The notes under the pieces were generated by a model. The model ran no database searches, was not told the DNA's origin, and saw only the letters and a list, made by a program, of their open reading frames with translations. Both the position numbers and the translations under genes were made by a program. DNA of 64,000 nucleotides from Spirochaetes bacterium RBG_16_49_21 (GTDB taxonomy: Bacteria; Spirochaetota; UBA4802; UBA5550), in assembly GCA_001829495.1 (NCBI GenBank), contig MIBJ01000041.1:1-64000 (forward strand), read 5' to 3'. Shown here in pieces: positions 26,671-36,798 of this stretch (the stretch's first letter is position 1; every line of letters begins with the position of its first letter).

Positions 26671-27930
26671 CTATTCCAGGTAACGCTTTAATGCCTCGGG
26701 GATGATGATGTCCCCTTTTTCAGTTTGATAGTTCTCCATGACAGCCGCAAGCGTCCTGCCTGCAGCGAGGCCGGAGCCGTTTAAGGTGTGCAGATATTCC
26801 GGCTTCCGGCCCTGTTCTTTCCGGTAGCGGATTTTGGCCCTGCGCGCCTGGTAATCCATGAAATTCGAGCATGAGGATATCTCCAGATACCGGTCCATGC
26901 CCGGCATCCACACCTCGATGTCATAGGTTTTCGACGACGAGGCCGAGGTATCGCCGCTGCAGAGAAGTACCACCCGGTAGTGGAGATTGAGGCGCTTCAA
27001 AACCTCTTCCGCGTCTCCGGTGAGCTTTTCCAGCTCGTCAAACGATGTTTCAGGACGCACGAACTTCACCAGCTCAACCTTCTGGAATTGGTGAACCCGC
27101 ACGAGCCCCCGCGTGTCTTTGCCTGCGGCCCCGGCCTCGCGCCGGAAACAGGCAGACTGCATGGTCACCCTGACGGGGAGGCTAGAAGATTCCAGTATCT
27201 CGTCCCGGTAGATGTTGGTGAGCGTCACCTCGGCAGTGGGTATGAGCGAGAGGCCGTCCCGCTCGATGCGATAGTATTCGTCGCGGAACTTGGGGTACTG
27301 GCCGGTGCCGGTCATGCTCTCGTCGTTTACCATAAAGGGGCCGAATATCTCGGTGTAGCCGTGCTCCCTGGTGTGAAGGTCGAGCATGAAGTTTATGATA
27401 GCCCGCTCTAATCGAGCGGCCAGGCCGCGGTAAAGGTAAAACCGGGCGCCGGCGATTTTAACGCCCCGCTCGAAGTCGAGGATTCCCCGGTCAACGCCCA
27501 GATCATAGTGGGGCTTCGGTTTGAAGGAAAAATGCGGCTTTTCGCCCCACGTCCGCACAATCCGGTTATCTTTCTCATCGGTGCCTTCCGGCACTGATTC
27601 ATGAAGGATGTTCGGTACGGATAGGTGGAGGTCGGTGTATTCCTGCTCAAGAGAGGCCAGTTTCTCGCTGTACTGCTTAATTTCCTCCGACAAGCCTTGA
27701 ACCTGCTTCATAAGTTCGTTGGCATCAAGGCCCTTTGATTTGCTTTGCCCGATTTCTTTGGAGAGCCGGTTCCGTTTCTCCCGCAGCTCGTCGGATTTCT
27801 GAAGCAAGGTGCGGCGCTCCTCGTCGATTGCCTTAAGGCGATCCAGATCGACGGCTGTTTCCATGTTTCTTTTTTTGAGGAGCAGCTTCAGGCCCTCGAT
27901 ATCTTCTTTGATGAATTTGGGATCTATCAT
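26671..27930 (-). CDS. serS: Seryl-tRNA synthetase
   Basis: Start at [23 protein letters not shown]; '[15 protein letters not shown]', '[31 protein letters not shown]', '[21 protein letters not shown]'. The ORF-track start at 28098 reads through a tRNA and is rejected. Confidence 0.97.
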   Translation of the reverse strand: MIDPKFIKEDIEGLKLLLKKRNMETAVDLDRLKAIDEERRTLLQKSDELREKRNRLSKEIGQSKSKGLDANELMKQVQGLSEEIKQYSEKLASLEQEYTDLHLSVPNILHESVPEGTDEKDNRIVRTWGEKPHFSFKPKPHYDLGVDRGILDFERGVKIAGARFYLYRGLAARLERAIINFMLDLHTREHGYTEIFGPFMVNDESMTGTGQYPKFRDEYYRIERDGLSLIPTAEVTLTNIYRDEILESSSLPVRVTMQSACFRREAGAAGKDTRGLVRVHQFQKVELVKFVRPETSFDELEKLTGDAEEVLKRLNLHYRVVLLCSGDTSASSSKTYDIEVWMPGMDRYLEISSCSNFMDYQARRAKIRYRKEQGRKPEYLHTLNGSGLAAGRTLAAVMENYQTEKGDIIIPEALKRYLE

Positions 27931-27941
27931 ATAAAAAAATC

Positions 27942-28014
<73 letters not shown>

Positions 28015-28074
28015 ACTTTGAAACGTTACACGAATAATATATATGACTAAATTGTCAATTATAAAAAAACTCCT

Positions 28075-28115
28075 GTATCTCGAAGGCGAGGATGGCATCC
28101 TCGCCTTCGAGATAC
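28075..28115. repeat. 20-bp-arm palindrome, CGAAGGCGAGGATG family
   Basis: GTATCTCGAAGGCGAGGATG-G-CATCCTCGCCTTCGAGATAC. Confidence 0.85.
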
Positions 28116-28133
28116 TTCAATTCGTGCATGCCG

Positions 28134-29012
28134 TTATTTCCCTTCAACCCTTCGTATTGCCTCGAGCCATGATCGGGTGCACCTTTCAAGCCCCTTGTTC
28201 GACAGATGGACCTGCTCCCACTCATTTGTTTTATCCCGGTACAGGCGGTCGTTATCCGGGCCTGCGTAAATCCTGTTCTTCGGACCAGCCAGCTCGCGCT
28301 GGGCTTCCTGGATATCCCGGTTAAAGCCTGCGCCGTTATATGTTGAGACCGCCACGTATATCGGGGCGTCGACCCCGAGGCTCCGGATGCTGCCGAGCAT
28401 TTCCAGAAAGTTTTTTTTATAATTTTTTTTATTCTCTTCATTTCCGCTTGTATTTTTTTCCGACCCGCCCTGAACCCAGAACAGGTGGGTGATCGTGAAG
28501 CCGTTTGACTGCGCTTCCCTGACCGCGTCGACGATCCGGGAATGAAGGTACCCTCTCGCCGTCCACTGTTCAATGGTCGTTGATCCCACGCCGATGGGAA
28601 TGATCATAACCTTGTCGTACAGGCCGCGCTGTATGAGCAGGTCGCCCAGCCTGGACCACACGCTTCCCCGGTCGCCGGTCGCCCCCAGGAGCGGGTCTTC
28701 CGCCCTGTAGCAGCGGCCGTTAAAAAAATTAAAGACCGGATATTTCGGCCTATACAGGGTTTCACCATGATTTCCTGAGTTGGACTGTCCAAAGGCCAGC
28801 GCCACCATCATTCGGCGGGATTTAATACCGGCACAGGGGAGCGGCACTCGCGAAGACATATCCGAATAGCCGATCGATCCGGGGAAGAGATGATTTTTGA
28901 GATTCAGGAGCAGGGGGAAAGGCTGGAGGAGGTACTTATGCGACGCAAGTCCGTATAGGTATGATGCGGTGACCGCAAAAGCAAACATGCCGGTAAACAG
29001 TATCTTTTTCAT
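28134..29012 (-). CDS. Sialate O-acetylesterase-like SGNH/GDSL hydrolase (DUF303-like)
   Basis: 292 aa; 'VALAFGQSNSGNHGE', 'VMIIPIGVGSTTIEQW', 'LFWVQGGSE', 'WEQVHLSNKG'. Confidence 0.75.
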   Translation of the reverse strand: MKKILFTGMFAFAVTASYLYGLASHKYLLQPFPLLLNLKNHLFPGSIGYSDMSSRVPLPCAGIKSRRMMVALAFGQSNSGNHGETLYRPKYPVFNFFNGRCYRAEDPLLGATGDRGSVWSRLGDLLIQRGLYDKVMIIPIGVGSTTIEQWTARGYLHSRIVDAVREAQSNGFTITHLFWVQGGSEKNTSGNEENKKNYKKNFLEMLGSIRSLGVDAPIYVAVSTYNGAGFNRDIQEAQRELAGPKNRIYAGPDNDRLYRDKTNEWEQVHLSNKGLERCTRSWLEAIRRVEGK

Positions 29013-29015
29013 GAT

Positions 29016-31028
29016 TCATTCGATCCGCTTTGCTCTCCGTTTTTTCAGAGGATAAACGGTATCGTTCGGATCGACCGATTCAAGGTCAGCCATCCTCTGC
29101 GGTTCCGCATATGCTATGAGCGTATTGGCCTCTTTGACCGTGAATATGATCTTTGTGCGGAGTTTATTCCCCGGCCCGGCATTGCTTCTGAATTTATATA
29201 TCACGAGCTTTTCGCCGGCGCCTATGCCGTCGAAGAGCCCGAGGTTTGTTATAATGCCGGACTCGCTCGTTTTGAGCACCCTTCCTTTGAAGGGGATCAT
29301 GTCAAACACCCGTTTGGCAGTGCGCAGGCTAAGGTTAGGCAGGCTCTCCTTTCCCGATTCGTCGACCGTAAATTGCCCGATGATGAATCCCTTGTTATAA
29401 TCCATAAGGCGGCAATCAAGAGAGATATAGCCGGCGGTTTCGTAATAGGTGCCGTACAGGATATGATCAATCGGCTCCAGCTCCCCCGTCTTGATTTTTG
29501 ATGCAATGGCTTCAAGGGTATCATCCAGATGCCCGCCGCCGCAGGTCAAGCCGCATTTAACAGAGGATCTGGCTCGTGCGCCCACCGGGCGCATCCTGCC
29601 GAACTGGCCGAGGACAAAGGTCACGTGGTTTGCGGCGACCTCGCCCGCGTCAGGGTGGGGGCTTATGCCGCCGGAAGGATCGAAGTTAAGGACCAGGATC
29701 CTCGGCACGTCCCGCTGCGGCTCCTCGCTTGAGTAGCCTTCGCGGTGATACAGCTGATCCCGCCGCCTCATTATGGCCACGCTGAGCCGCTCCTGAAAGG
29801 TCTTGTCTGGATTGAGCCGTACGATTTCTTTCAATTCTTCCATGAAGAACCTGTTGAAGCCCTGGCTGTTGTAGTAGTCCATAAGGAGCTCCCGTGCCCC
29901 GGTGTTCAAGGGATTCAGGAGGAGGGTTCTTCGTAGATACATGATCGCCTGGTCGGGAAAGTCCTTCTTCATCCTGCTTGCAGCCATGCCGTAATTATCC
30001 TTGCTGAGCCTCACCCGCTCGGGGTTTCCGATCTTAAAGTCCCGGAATACCAGAAAATCCTCAAGCCTGATCCTCGTGATGGAGTCGGCAGGGTCTTTGC
30101 CCAGGGCTCTTTCGTATTCGGCCAGCGCGTCCTCCCGGTTGCCGGCCTGATCGTGCGCCACGGCGAGGCTGTAGAGGAGCGTGCCGTTCTCCATTCCCGT
30201 GGGGGCGGTTTTGAAATAATCGGCGGCGCTGTCGTATTTTTTTTCCATCAGGGAAATGTATCCCATGGCCCTGTTGGCGCGGTAGCTCTCCGGCTGGATT
30301 GAAATCGCGTTGGCGAGCGCCTCCTTTGCCTCATCCAGCAGGTCCCGGTCTTCGGTAATCATGAAATCGCGGAGAAGAACCTCGCCGTAGACGGTGTATC
30401 CCCGTGACGATTCGCTGTTGGAATCTATGGCCTTTTCAATGTAGGCGCGCGCCTGTTTAAGCCGGTTTTCGCTGCTCTTGATCTCAGCCAGAAGAAGGAG
30501 CGAGCCATAATGGTATGGATTAATTCTGAGGATTGTCTCGAGAGCTCTCTGTGCCCATATTTTTTTGCCGAGACTGTAGTACACATACGCTCTTCCGTAG
30601 CGCGCTTCGAGGTTTTGTTCCGACAGCTTTTGGGCCCGGTCGAAATATTTCAGGGCGCCGGTATAGTTGCCCATGGCGGTCAGGACCTTTCCCAGGCCGA
30701 CGAAGGATTCCACCGATTTTTTATCAATGGCAAGGGCTGCGGTGAAAAGATCGTACGCCTGTTCGAAGGCTTCCACTTCCAGATATGCCTTGCCGAGCCC
30801 TATGAGAGCTTCCTTGAACTTCGGGTTGACGGCAAGGGCGTTCTTGAAGCTGGAGATAGCCGTGCGGTAATTTTCCCTGCCCAGGTGATTCCACCCTTCT
30901 TTATTATAGGATATGGCGTTGTTGCTCTGGCCGGCGCTGGTGAAAAGTATCCCGGTGGTGATGAGCGCCAGGATGGCGGCAATCGCCACCGGTTTGCGCG
31001 AAGGTTTCATATACGGTCGGGGTCTCAT
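29016..31028 (-). CDS. TPR-repeat protein, membrane-anchored
   Basis: N-terminal TM 'KPVAIAAILALITTGILFTS'; at least 7 TPR-like repeats; C-terminal 'RILVLNFDPSGGISPHPDAGEV'. Confidence 0.7.
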   Translation of the reverse strand: MRPRPYMKPSRKPVAIAAILALITTGILFTSAGQSNNAISYNKEGWNHLGRENYRTAISSFKNALAVNPKFKEALIGLGKAYLEVEAFEQAYDLFTAALAIDKKSVESFVGLGKVLTAMGNYTGALKYFDRAQKLSEQNLEARYGRAYVYYSLGKKIWAQRALETILRINPYHYGSLLLLAEIKSSENRLKQARAYIEKAIDSNSESSRGYTVYGEVLLRDFMITEDRDLLDEAKEALANAISIQPESYRANRAMGYISLMEKKYDSAADYFKTAPTGMENGTLLYSLAVAHDQAGNREDALAEYERALGKDPADSITRIRLEDFLVFRDFKIGNPERVRLSKDNYGMAASRMKKDFPDQAIMYLRRTLLLNPLNTGARELLMDYYNSQGFNRFFMEELKEIVRLNPDKTFQERLSVAIMRRRDQLYHREGYSSEEPQRDVPRILVLNFDPSGGISPHPDAGEVAANHVTFVLGQFGRMRPVGARARSSVKCGLTCGGGHLDDTLEAIASKIKTGELEPIDHILYGTYYETAGYISLDCRLMDYNKGFIIGQFTVDESGKESLPNLSLRTAKRVFDMIPFKGRVLKTSESGIITNLGLFDGIGAGEKLVIYKFRSNAGPGNKLRTKIIFTVKEANTLIAYAEPQRMADLESVDPNDTVYPLKKRRAKRIE

Positions 31029-31201
31029 GTCGTTATTCAGGGTGTCGATCCGTATCATACGCCTACAGTTTGATAATAAAGTCAAGAGAAATATGTCTCA
31101 TCTGTTGTCGGCTGATTCCGCCTGGCGGACGGAAGCCCGCCAAAAACAGTTGACAAATATTCTTAATTTTAAATTAGATTCTTGAATAACAGGGGACAAC
31201 G

Positions 31202-31957
31202 ATGTATCCGATAATCTTCAGCTATAAATTCATCAACATCGGCACATACGGCCTTATGCTCGGCCTGGCCTTTTATCTGGCTTTTTTACTCACTGAGCGG
31301 GAATTGAAGCTTAGGGGCAAAGATCCGGAGCTTGCATACAAGCTCCTTCTCGTCATCATCCCGAGCGCGATCGTGGGCGCAAAGATCTTCCATATTTTTG
31401 AGAACTGGAGTGAATTCATGCGGGATCCCAAAGCCATGATATTCTCCGGCGCCGGCCTGTCCGTATACGGCGGCTTTATTCTCGCCTTTCTTCTGACAAT
31501 GATCCTTATAAAAAAGAACAGGGAAAACATCCTTGAGATATTCGATCTCACCGCGCCGGCCATGGCGCTGGGATACGGCATCGGCAGGATAGGGTGTCAT
31601 GTTTCGGGCGACGGATGTTACGGCATCCCGACATCTTCCTTTCTGGGGACTGCATATCCGAACGGGATCGTGCCCACGAGCGCTGCCGTCTATCCGGCCC
31701 CCCTGTTCGAATCATTCGTCTCTCTCCTTTTTTTCGCCTTTCTGATGAAGCTGCGGAAAAGGGAGATGCCGACGGGGAAGATTTTTTTTATCTATCTTAT
31801 CCTGAACGGGACCGCGCGCTTCCTGATTGAGTTCATAAGGCTGAATCCGAAGGAGCTCTTCGGACTCACGCAGGCCCAGATCGTGGCCGTGCTCTTCATC
31901 CTTACCGGCGCCCTTGGTTGGTTCATGGTGGAGAGGAGGCCGCACAAAGCCGCCTAG
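31202..31957 (+). CDS. lgt: Prolipoprotein diacylglyceryl transferase
   Basis: 251 aa; 'GTYGLMLGLAF', 'GAGLSVYGGFI', 'APAMALGYGIGRIGCHVSGDGCYG', 'YPAPLFESF'. Confidence 0.85.
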   Translation: MYPIIFSYKFINIGTYGLMLGLAFYLAFLLTERELKLRGKDPELAYKLLLVIIPSAIVGAKIFHIFENWSEFMRDPKAMIFSGAGLSVYGGFILAFLLTMILIKKNRENILEIFDLTAPAMALGYGIGRIGCHVSGDGCYGIPTSSFLGTAYPNGIVPTSAAVYPAPLFESFVSLLFFAFLMKLRKREMPTGKIFFIYLILNGTARFLIEFIRLNPKELFGLTQAQIVAVLFILTGALGWFMVERRPHKAA

Positions 31958-32039
31958 CTGTTTACGGGTATCGCCATTGATTACAATCGTCGATGATTAA
32001 AGACACTTCCCGGATTTTCATCGCCGCATTTTTGCGGAC

Positions 32040-32125
32040 CCGCTGACGCCGAGCATCCTAGCCGGCGCACTTCTTATCATCATATCGCTGATCGGCGTAA
32101 GCGGGATTTTAGATAAAAAAAGAGG
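32040..32125 (+). pseudogene. Possible 3' remnant of a multi-TM transporter (EamA/DMT-like C-terminus)
   Basis: Reading frame gives ...FADPLTPSILAGALLIIISLIGVSGILDKKR, with no start or upstream body. Confidence 0.35.
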
Positions 32126-32141
32126 TTGGATTTGCGAATTT

Positions 32142-32183
32142 ATAACACGAAGGCGAGGATGCGCATCCACGCCCTCGCGTTAT
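32142..32183. repeat. Imperfect 20-bp-arm palindrome, CGAAGGCGAGGATG family
   Basis: ATAACACGAAGGCGAGGATG-CG-CATCCACGCCCTCGCGTTAT; overlaps the rpmE stop. Confidence 0.75.
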
Positions 32184-32380
32184 TTAATATTGTATTTCTT
32201 CTTGAATTTTTCCACCCGGCCGGCGGTATCGATGATCTTCTGCTTCTTGGTGTAGAACGGATGGCAGTTTGAACAGATCTCTACATGAAGGTTCCTGGCC
32301 GTGGATTTGGTCTTGATCTCGTTGCCGCAGGCGCACTTGATGACCGCGTCCACGTATTCCGGATGTATGTTCGGTTTCAT
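32180..32380 (-). CDS. rpmE: 50S ribosomal protein L31 (Zn-type)
   Basis: 66 aa; '[21 protein letters not shown]...[30 protein letters not shown]'. Confidence 0.96.
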   Translation of the reverse strand: MKPNIHPEYVDAVIKCACGNEIKTKSTARNLHVEICSNCHPFYTKKQKIIDTAGRVEKFKKKYNIK

Positions 32381-32396
32381 TGAAGACTCCTCAATC

Positions 32397-33800
32397 TTAC
32401 GAATTCATGGCTTTGAAAAACGCCTTGTTGTTCTTGGTGGATTTCATTTTCTCCACGAGAAGCTCCATGGCCTCGGTGGCGCTCATGGATGAGAGCGCTT
32501 TTCTTAAGACCCATAATTTATTCAGCTCTTCTTCGTCAAGCAATAATTCCTCTTTTCTGGTTCCGGATTTGTTTATGTCCATCGCGGGGAATATTCGCCG
32601 GTCCACCAGCTTGCGGTCGAGAAGCAGCTCGCTGTTGCCGGTTCCCTTGAACTCCTCGAAGATGACTTCGTCCATCCGCGAGCCGGTGTCGATGAGCGCG
32701 GTGGCCAGTATCGTGAGGCTTCCTCCCTCCTCGATATTCCGGGCTGCGCCGAAGAACCGTTTCGGCCGGTGCAGGGCGTTGGAGTCAACGCCGCCGGAGA
32801 GGATCTTGCCGCTGGTGGGAACAACCTGGTTGTAGGCGCGGGCAAGGCGGGTGATTGAATCAAGGAGTATGACCACATCCATCTTATGCTCTACGAGGCG
32901 CTTCGCCTTCTCGAGCACCATCTCAACGACCTGGACATGGCGGCTTGCGGGCTCATCAAAGGTGGAGGATATTACCTCACCCTTGACCGAGCGCTGCATA
33001 TCCGTCACCTCTTCCGGCCTCTCGTCGATCAGAAGCACGATCAGGTATATCTCCGGATGGTTGGTGGTTATTGAGTTGGCTATCTTCTGCAAGAGGATCG
33101 TCTTTCCGGTCCTCGGCGGCGCGACGATGAGCGCGCGCTGCCCTTTGCCGATGGGCGTCATGAGATTCACGATGCGCATGTCAATATTCTCGGTAAGCGT
33201 CTCCAGATTGATCCGCTCCATGGGATACAGGGGAGTGAGGTTGTCGAAGAAAACCCGCTTTTGGAGATTCTCCGGATTCTCGAAGTTCACCGCCTCGATC
33301 CGAAGCAGGGCGAAAAACCGCTCATTGTCCTTGGGCGGCCGGATCTGGCCCGCTATCGTGTCGCCGGTTTTCAGGCCGAAAAGTCGGATCTGCGACGGGG
33401 ACACGTATATATCGTCGGGGCCGGGCAGATAGTTGTAGTTCGGCGATCGTAAGAACCCGTATCCGTCGGAGAGTATTTCAAGAACGCCGCTTGAAAATAT
33501 GAGCCCCTTCTGCTCGGTTTGCGATTTGAGTATTTCCAGGATCAGATCCTGTTTTTTCAGCCCGTAGACCCGCTCAAGTCCCATATCCTTTGCCAGGCTT
33601 ACCAATTCATTGATTTTTTTGGATTTAAGCTCGGCAAGATCAAGCCACGTCTCCGAGGTTGTTTTGCCGTTTCCATTCGCGACCGCGGCTTGCTGGCCGG
33701 AATTGTTTCCCGTTGAACTGGCTTCGTTCGTTTCAGTCCCGCTGTTCAGATTATTCTCTGATCTGTTATTGGACTTCGCAGATTCAGTCATTCGTGCCAT
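32397..33800 (-). CDS. rho: Transcription termination factor Rho with Ser/Asn/Thr-rich N-terminal extension
   Basis: 467 aa; '[35 protein letters not shown]', '[27 protein letters not shown]', '[15 protein letters not shown]'. Confidence 0.97.
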   Translation of the reverse strand: MARMTESAKSNNRSENNLNSGTETNEASSTGNNSGQQAAVANGNGKTTSETWLDLAELKSKKINELVSLAKDMGLERVYGLKKQDLILEILKSQTEQKGLIFSSGVLEILSDGYGFLRSPNYNYLPGPDDIYVSPSQIRLFGLKTGDTIAGQIRPPKDNERFFALLRIEAVNFENPENLQKRVFFDNLTPLYPMERINLETLTENIDMRIVNLMTPIGKGQRALIVAPPRTGKTILLQKIANSITTNHPEIYLIVLLIDERPEEVTDMQRSVKGEVISSTFDEPASRHVQVVEMVLEKAKRLVEHKMDVVILLDSITRLARAYNQVVPTSGKILSGGVDSNALHRPKRFFGAARNIEEGGSLTILATALIDTGSRMDEVIFEEFKGTGNSELLLDRKLVDRRIFPAMDINKSGTRKEELLLDEEELNKLWVLRKALSSMSATEAMELLVEKMKSTKNNKAFFKAMNS

Positions 33801-33941
33801 AATTTATCCTTATTTGAAATTTAAATTAATTTGATTACAAAAAAACGAGATATTAGTCATGTATGTTATTGCAGGATTATCTAATGCCTCTAAATGCTTA
33901 AAACCTGAATACAGGGAAAAATACCTAAGATGACATGGAGG

Positions 33942-33957
33942 TGCTGAGTTAACTCAG
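33942..33957. promoter_or_regulatory. 16-bp perfect palindrome upstream of rho
   Basis: GCTGAGTTAACTCAGC. Confidence 0.35.
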
Positions 33958-34072
33958 CCACGGACAATGTACGAACTGACGGATTCACGTCAAGAAAATT
34001 ATCGATTGAAACTTAAGTGAATATAATAAAAAAATTATGTCCTTTCAAGTTTTTTTTAAATTTTTTTAACCC

Positions 34073-34174
34073 ATTAGACCTGTTGCTAATCTCAATGATC
34101 ACTGAAATTTACCCCGCCGCCGTAGGCGGCGGGGTAAATTTCAATTATAATTGGTTTATGCAACAATTCTATTG
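34073..34174. repeat. MITE-like element C (same family as 10779-10884)
   Basis: Perfect 19-bp hairpin 34103-34143 TGAAATTTACCCCGCCGCC-GTA-GGCGGCGGGGTAAATTTCA; ends ATTAGACCTGTTGCTAA and TTATGCAACAATTCTATTG are imperfect inverted repeats. Confidence 0.65.
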
Positions 34175-35113
34175 TTAAATCTGTATCCCGTGCTTCTTCA
34201 TTTTTTGGGTGAGGGACTTGCGGCCTATCTTGAGCGATTGCGCCGCAGCCGCCGGATCCTTTTTATCTTTAAGAAGGTCCACGAGTACCAGGCGCTCGAC
34301 CGCGGCCATGATCTCTTCCAGGGATTTGGAGCGGATGTCCACCCCGGGGATGAGCGATCCGCCTTTTTCATCCGATTCACTGCTGCAGTACAGGAGAAAT
34401 CCCACCTTTTTGCGCTTGCTCATCAAGGGTATCTTCTCATAATGAATCTTCAGATCCCGGTTGTAGAATATGAGCCCGTCGCTTCTTTTATCTGAAAGAG
34501 GCTCGTTTTTGTCGACGTCGCGTATCGCCTGCTCCACAAACTCGACATCCACGTCCTTTTTGAACTGCTTCCGAAAGGCCTCCTCGAAATGGCCGTTGTA
34601 AAAGATGGTCTTGCCGGAAGAGTTCACCGCGTAGAGCGGACGCGGTATATGCTCGAGAATCAGGAATATCATCCATTCCAGTACCTGATCCTCCTTCTGC
34701 TGCGTCACCTCCTTTTCAGAAGCGGAGCGCGCACGCTCCGGCATCTCCACGGCGGTAAAGAGCTCGAGCCTCGACCAGTTCCCTTGAGTCTCTCCGAATA
34801 TGTTTATGACGATGAACTCCTTGACGCCGCCGTAGGGGAGGAGCTCGTCGAAGGTCATCTTCCGGGCGAGCCTGGTGACAAAATCGTCCGTCCGGAGGCT
34901 TTGGGCGCGCGCGATGTCCGAGAGCTCGGATACGACATCATCCTTGTGCAAAATGCCGATGAGGGCGCCGCGCTTCGAAACCACCGGGATTATCGGGACG
35001 TTGTTGGCGTAAAAGATGCGGACGATATCCTCCGGACGCCTGTTGCCGGGAGCATACGGGTTCTCTTCAAAGGAGCGCTCCTGATCCGCGGGGTGGCTTT
35101 TTATCTCTTTCAT
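34175..35113 (-). CDS. CBS + PAS-like + Fis-type HTH regulator without an AAA+ domain
   Basis: 312 aa; 'IPVVSKRGALIGILHKDDVVSEL', 'ILEHIPRPLYAVNSSGKTIFYNGHFEEAF', C-terminal 'DPAAAAQSLKIGRKSLTQKMKKHGI'. Confidence 0.7.
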   Translation of the reverse strand: MKEIKSHPADQERSFEENPYAPGNRRPEDIVRIFYANNVPIIPVVSKRGALIGILHKDDVVSELSDIARAQSLRTDDFVTRLARKMTFDELLPYGGVKEFIVINIFGETQGNWSRLELFTAVEMPERARSASEKEVTQQKEDQVLEWMIFLILEHIPRPLYAVNSSGKTIFYNGHFEEAFRKQFKKDVDVEFVEQAIRDVDKNEPLSDKRSDGLIFYNRDLKIHYEKIPLMSKRKKVGFLLYCSSESDEKGGSLIPGVDIRSKSLEEIMAAVERLVLVDLLKDKKDPAAAAQSLKIGRKSLTQKMKKHGIQI

Positions 35114-35907
35114 TGGAACCCCAGAACATCATACATCGAGTACAGGCCGGCAGGCCTTCCGTCAAGAAACTCGATTGCCGCAACCGCTCCCTTGGCATAG
35201 GTATCCCTGCTTGAGGCCCGGTGCGTAAGCTCGATCCGCTCGCCGATGCCGGTGAAGAACACCGTGTGCTCGCCCACGATATCGCCGCCCCGCATCGCCA
35301 GCACTCCGATCTCATTTTGCTTCCGCTCGCCGGTGAGCCCCCGGCGGCCGAAGACCTCTTCGGCGGAGCTCAGAGACTTCATGCCGGCCTTGACTATTTC
35401 CACAAGCCTTTTGGCGGTTCCCGACGGCGCATCTTTTTTGAAGCGGTGATGGGCCTCGAATATCTCCACGTCGTAATCTGCGGAAAGCGCGCCGGCCGCT
35501 ATCTCCGTGAGCTTGAACAGGAGGTTCACTCCCAGCGACATGTTGGGGGACAAAAGAACGGGGATCTCCCGGCCGGCGCCTTCGATCCCTTTTTTTTCGT
35601 CAGGGGAAAATCCGGTTGTGCCGATCACCAGGGGCTTTTTCCTCACGCGGGCGGCGGAAGCGAGCTTCATGGTCGCCGCCGGAGAGGAAAAGTCGATTAT
35701 TCCGTCAGACCGGCCGATATCATCTTCATTGATCGTTGAGACTGTTACGTTCAGGTTTTCAACGTGAATAAGCGAACCGGCGTCGCTTCCGAAGCCGTAA
35801 GCATCTTCTGCGTCAAATGCGCCGGAAAGGGTATGGCCCCGTTCCAGGGCCGCCTTGAGCACCGCGACCCCCATTCTTCCGCAGATGCCGCAGATGCAGA
35901 GCTTCAT
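35110..35907 (-). CDS. dapB: 4-hydroxy-tetrahydrodipicolinate reductase
   Basis: 265 aa; 'CGICGRMG', 'LVIGTTGF', 'SPNMSLGVN', 'VEIFEAHHRFKKDAPSGTAKRL'. Confidence 0.95.
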   Translation of the reverse strand: MKLCICGICGRMGVAVLKAALERGHTLSGAFDAEDAYGFGSDAGSLIHVENLNVTVSTINEDDIGRSDGIIDFSSPAATMKLASAARVRKKPLVIGTTGFSPDEKKGIEGAGREIPVLLSPNMSLGVNLLFKLTEIAAGALSADYDVEIFEAHHRFKKDAPSGTAKRLVEIVKAGMKSLSSAEEVFGRRGLTGERKQNEIGVLAMRGGDIVGEHTVFFTGIGERIELTHRASSRDTYAKGAVAAIEFLDGRPAGLYSMYDVLGFQ

Positions 35908-36785
35908 GCGAGCTTCACCCCGTATTCAAGCATGGCCGCGCGAAGCTTCGCACGGTTCTCATCCGACAGGGGCACCAGCGGAAGCCTCAGCTCCGCGGAA
36001 CAGTAGCCCGCCATCTCCATGGCGGCCTTTATGGGGATCGGGTTCGTCTCCAGAAACATGGCCCGGCACAGGGGGAGCAGCCGGTAGAACTGGTTTTTCG
36101 CGTCGCCGATCTTGCCCTGGCCGTAAAACGCCACCACCTTTTTAACATCGGACGGCAGGAGGTTCGACAGGACGCTGATGATCCCCTTGCCGCCGATCGC
36201 CATAAAGGGGAGCAGAATATTGTCGTCGCCGGATAACAGGGTGAGCCGGTCGTTGCAGAGCTCGTACAATTCCATCATCTGCACGATATCGCCCGAAGCC
36301 TCCTTCATAGCCACCACATTATCAACCCGGTTCAAAAGCTCCTTGATGCTGGCCGGCAGGAAATTAACGCCGGTGCGGCTGGGGATATTATAGAGGATAA
36401 CCGGTATCCGGATCGATTTCGCAACAGCCTCGAAATGCGCGATGAGTCCGCGCTGGGTCGGCTTGTTGTAATAGGGGTTCACCTGTAAAACCGCGTCGAC
36501 ACCGGCATCCTCGGCTTCCCGTGACAGCCATATCGCCTCTTCGGTCGCGTTGGCGCCGGTTCCGGCTATGACCTTTACCCTGCCGCCCACCAGGCCGACG
36601 ATCCGCTTGATATATTCCCGGTGCTCGTCAAAGGAAAGCGTGGGCGACTCGCCGGTGGTCCCCAGGGGAACGATCCCGTCGATCTTGTTTTCGACCTGCA
36701 TCGCAACCAGCTTTTCTACTGCCGAATAGTCAATCGTGCCGTTTTTGAACGGCGTTATCAACGCCGTGTGTACTCCCTCAAACAT
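35904..36785 (-). CDS. dapA: 4-hydroxy-tetrahydrodipicolinate synthase
   Basis: 293 aa; 'GIVPLGTTGESPTL', 'NPYYNKPTQRGLIAHF', 'ILYNIPSRTGVNF', 'AMKEASGD'. Confidence 0.96.
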   Translation of the reverse strand: MFEGVHTALITPFKNGTIDYSAVEKLVAMQVENKIDGIVPLGTTGESPTLSFDEHREYIKRIVGLVGGRVKVIAGTGANATEEAIWLSREAEDAGVDAVLQVNPYYNKPTQRGLIAHFEAVAKSIRIPVILYNIPSRTGVNFLPASIKELLNRVDNVVAMKEASGDIVQMMELYELCNDRLTLLSGDDNILLPFMAIGGKGIISVLSNLLPSDVKKVVAFYGQGKIGDAKNQFYRLLPLCRAMFLETNPIPIKAAMEMAGYCSAELRLPLVPLSDENRAKLRAAMLEYGVKLA

Positions 36786-36798
36786 TGCCGTATCCAGG

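Noticed and set aside
31100-31148. TCCGCCTGGCGGA-containing imperfect palindrome upstream of lgt
   Set aside because: Inverted repeat is imperfect with several mismatches; not clearly related to the better hairpin families.
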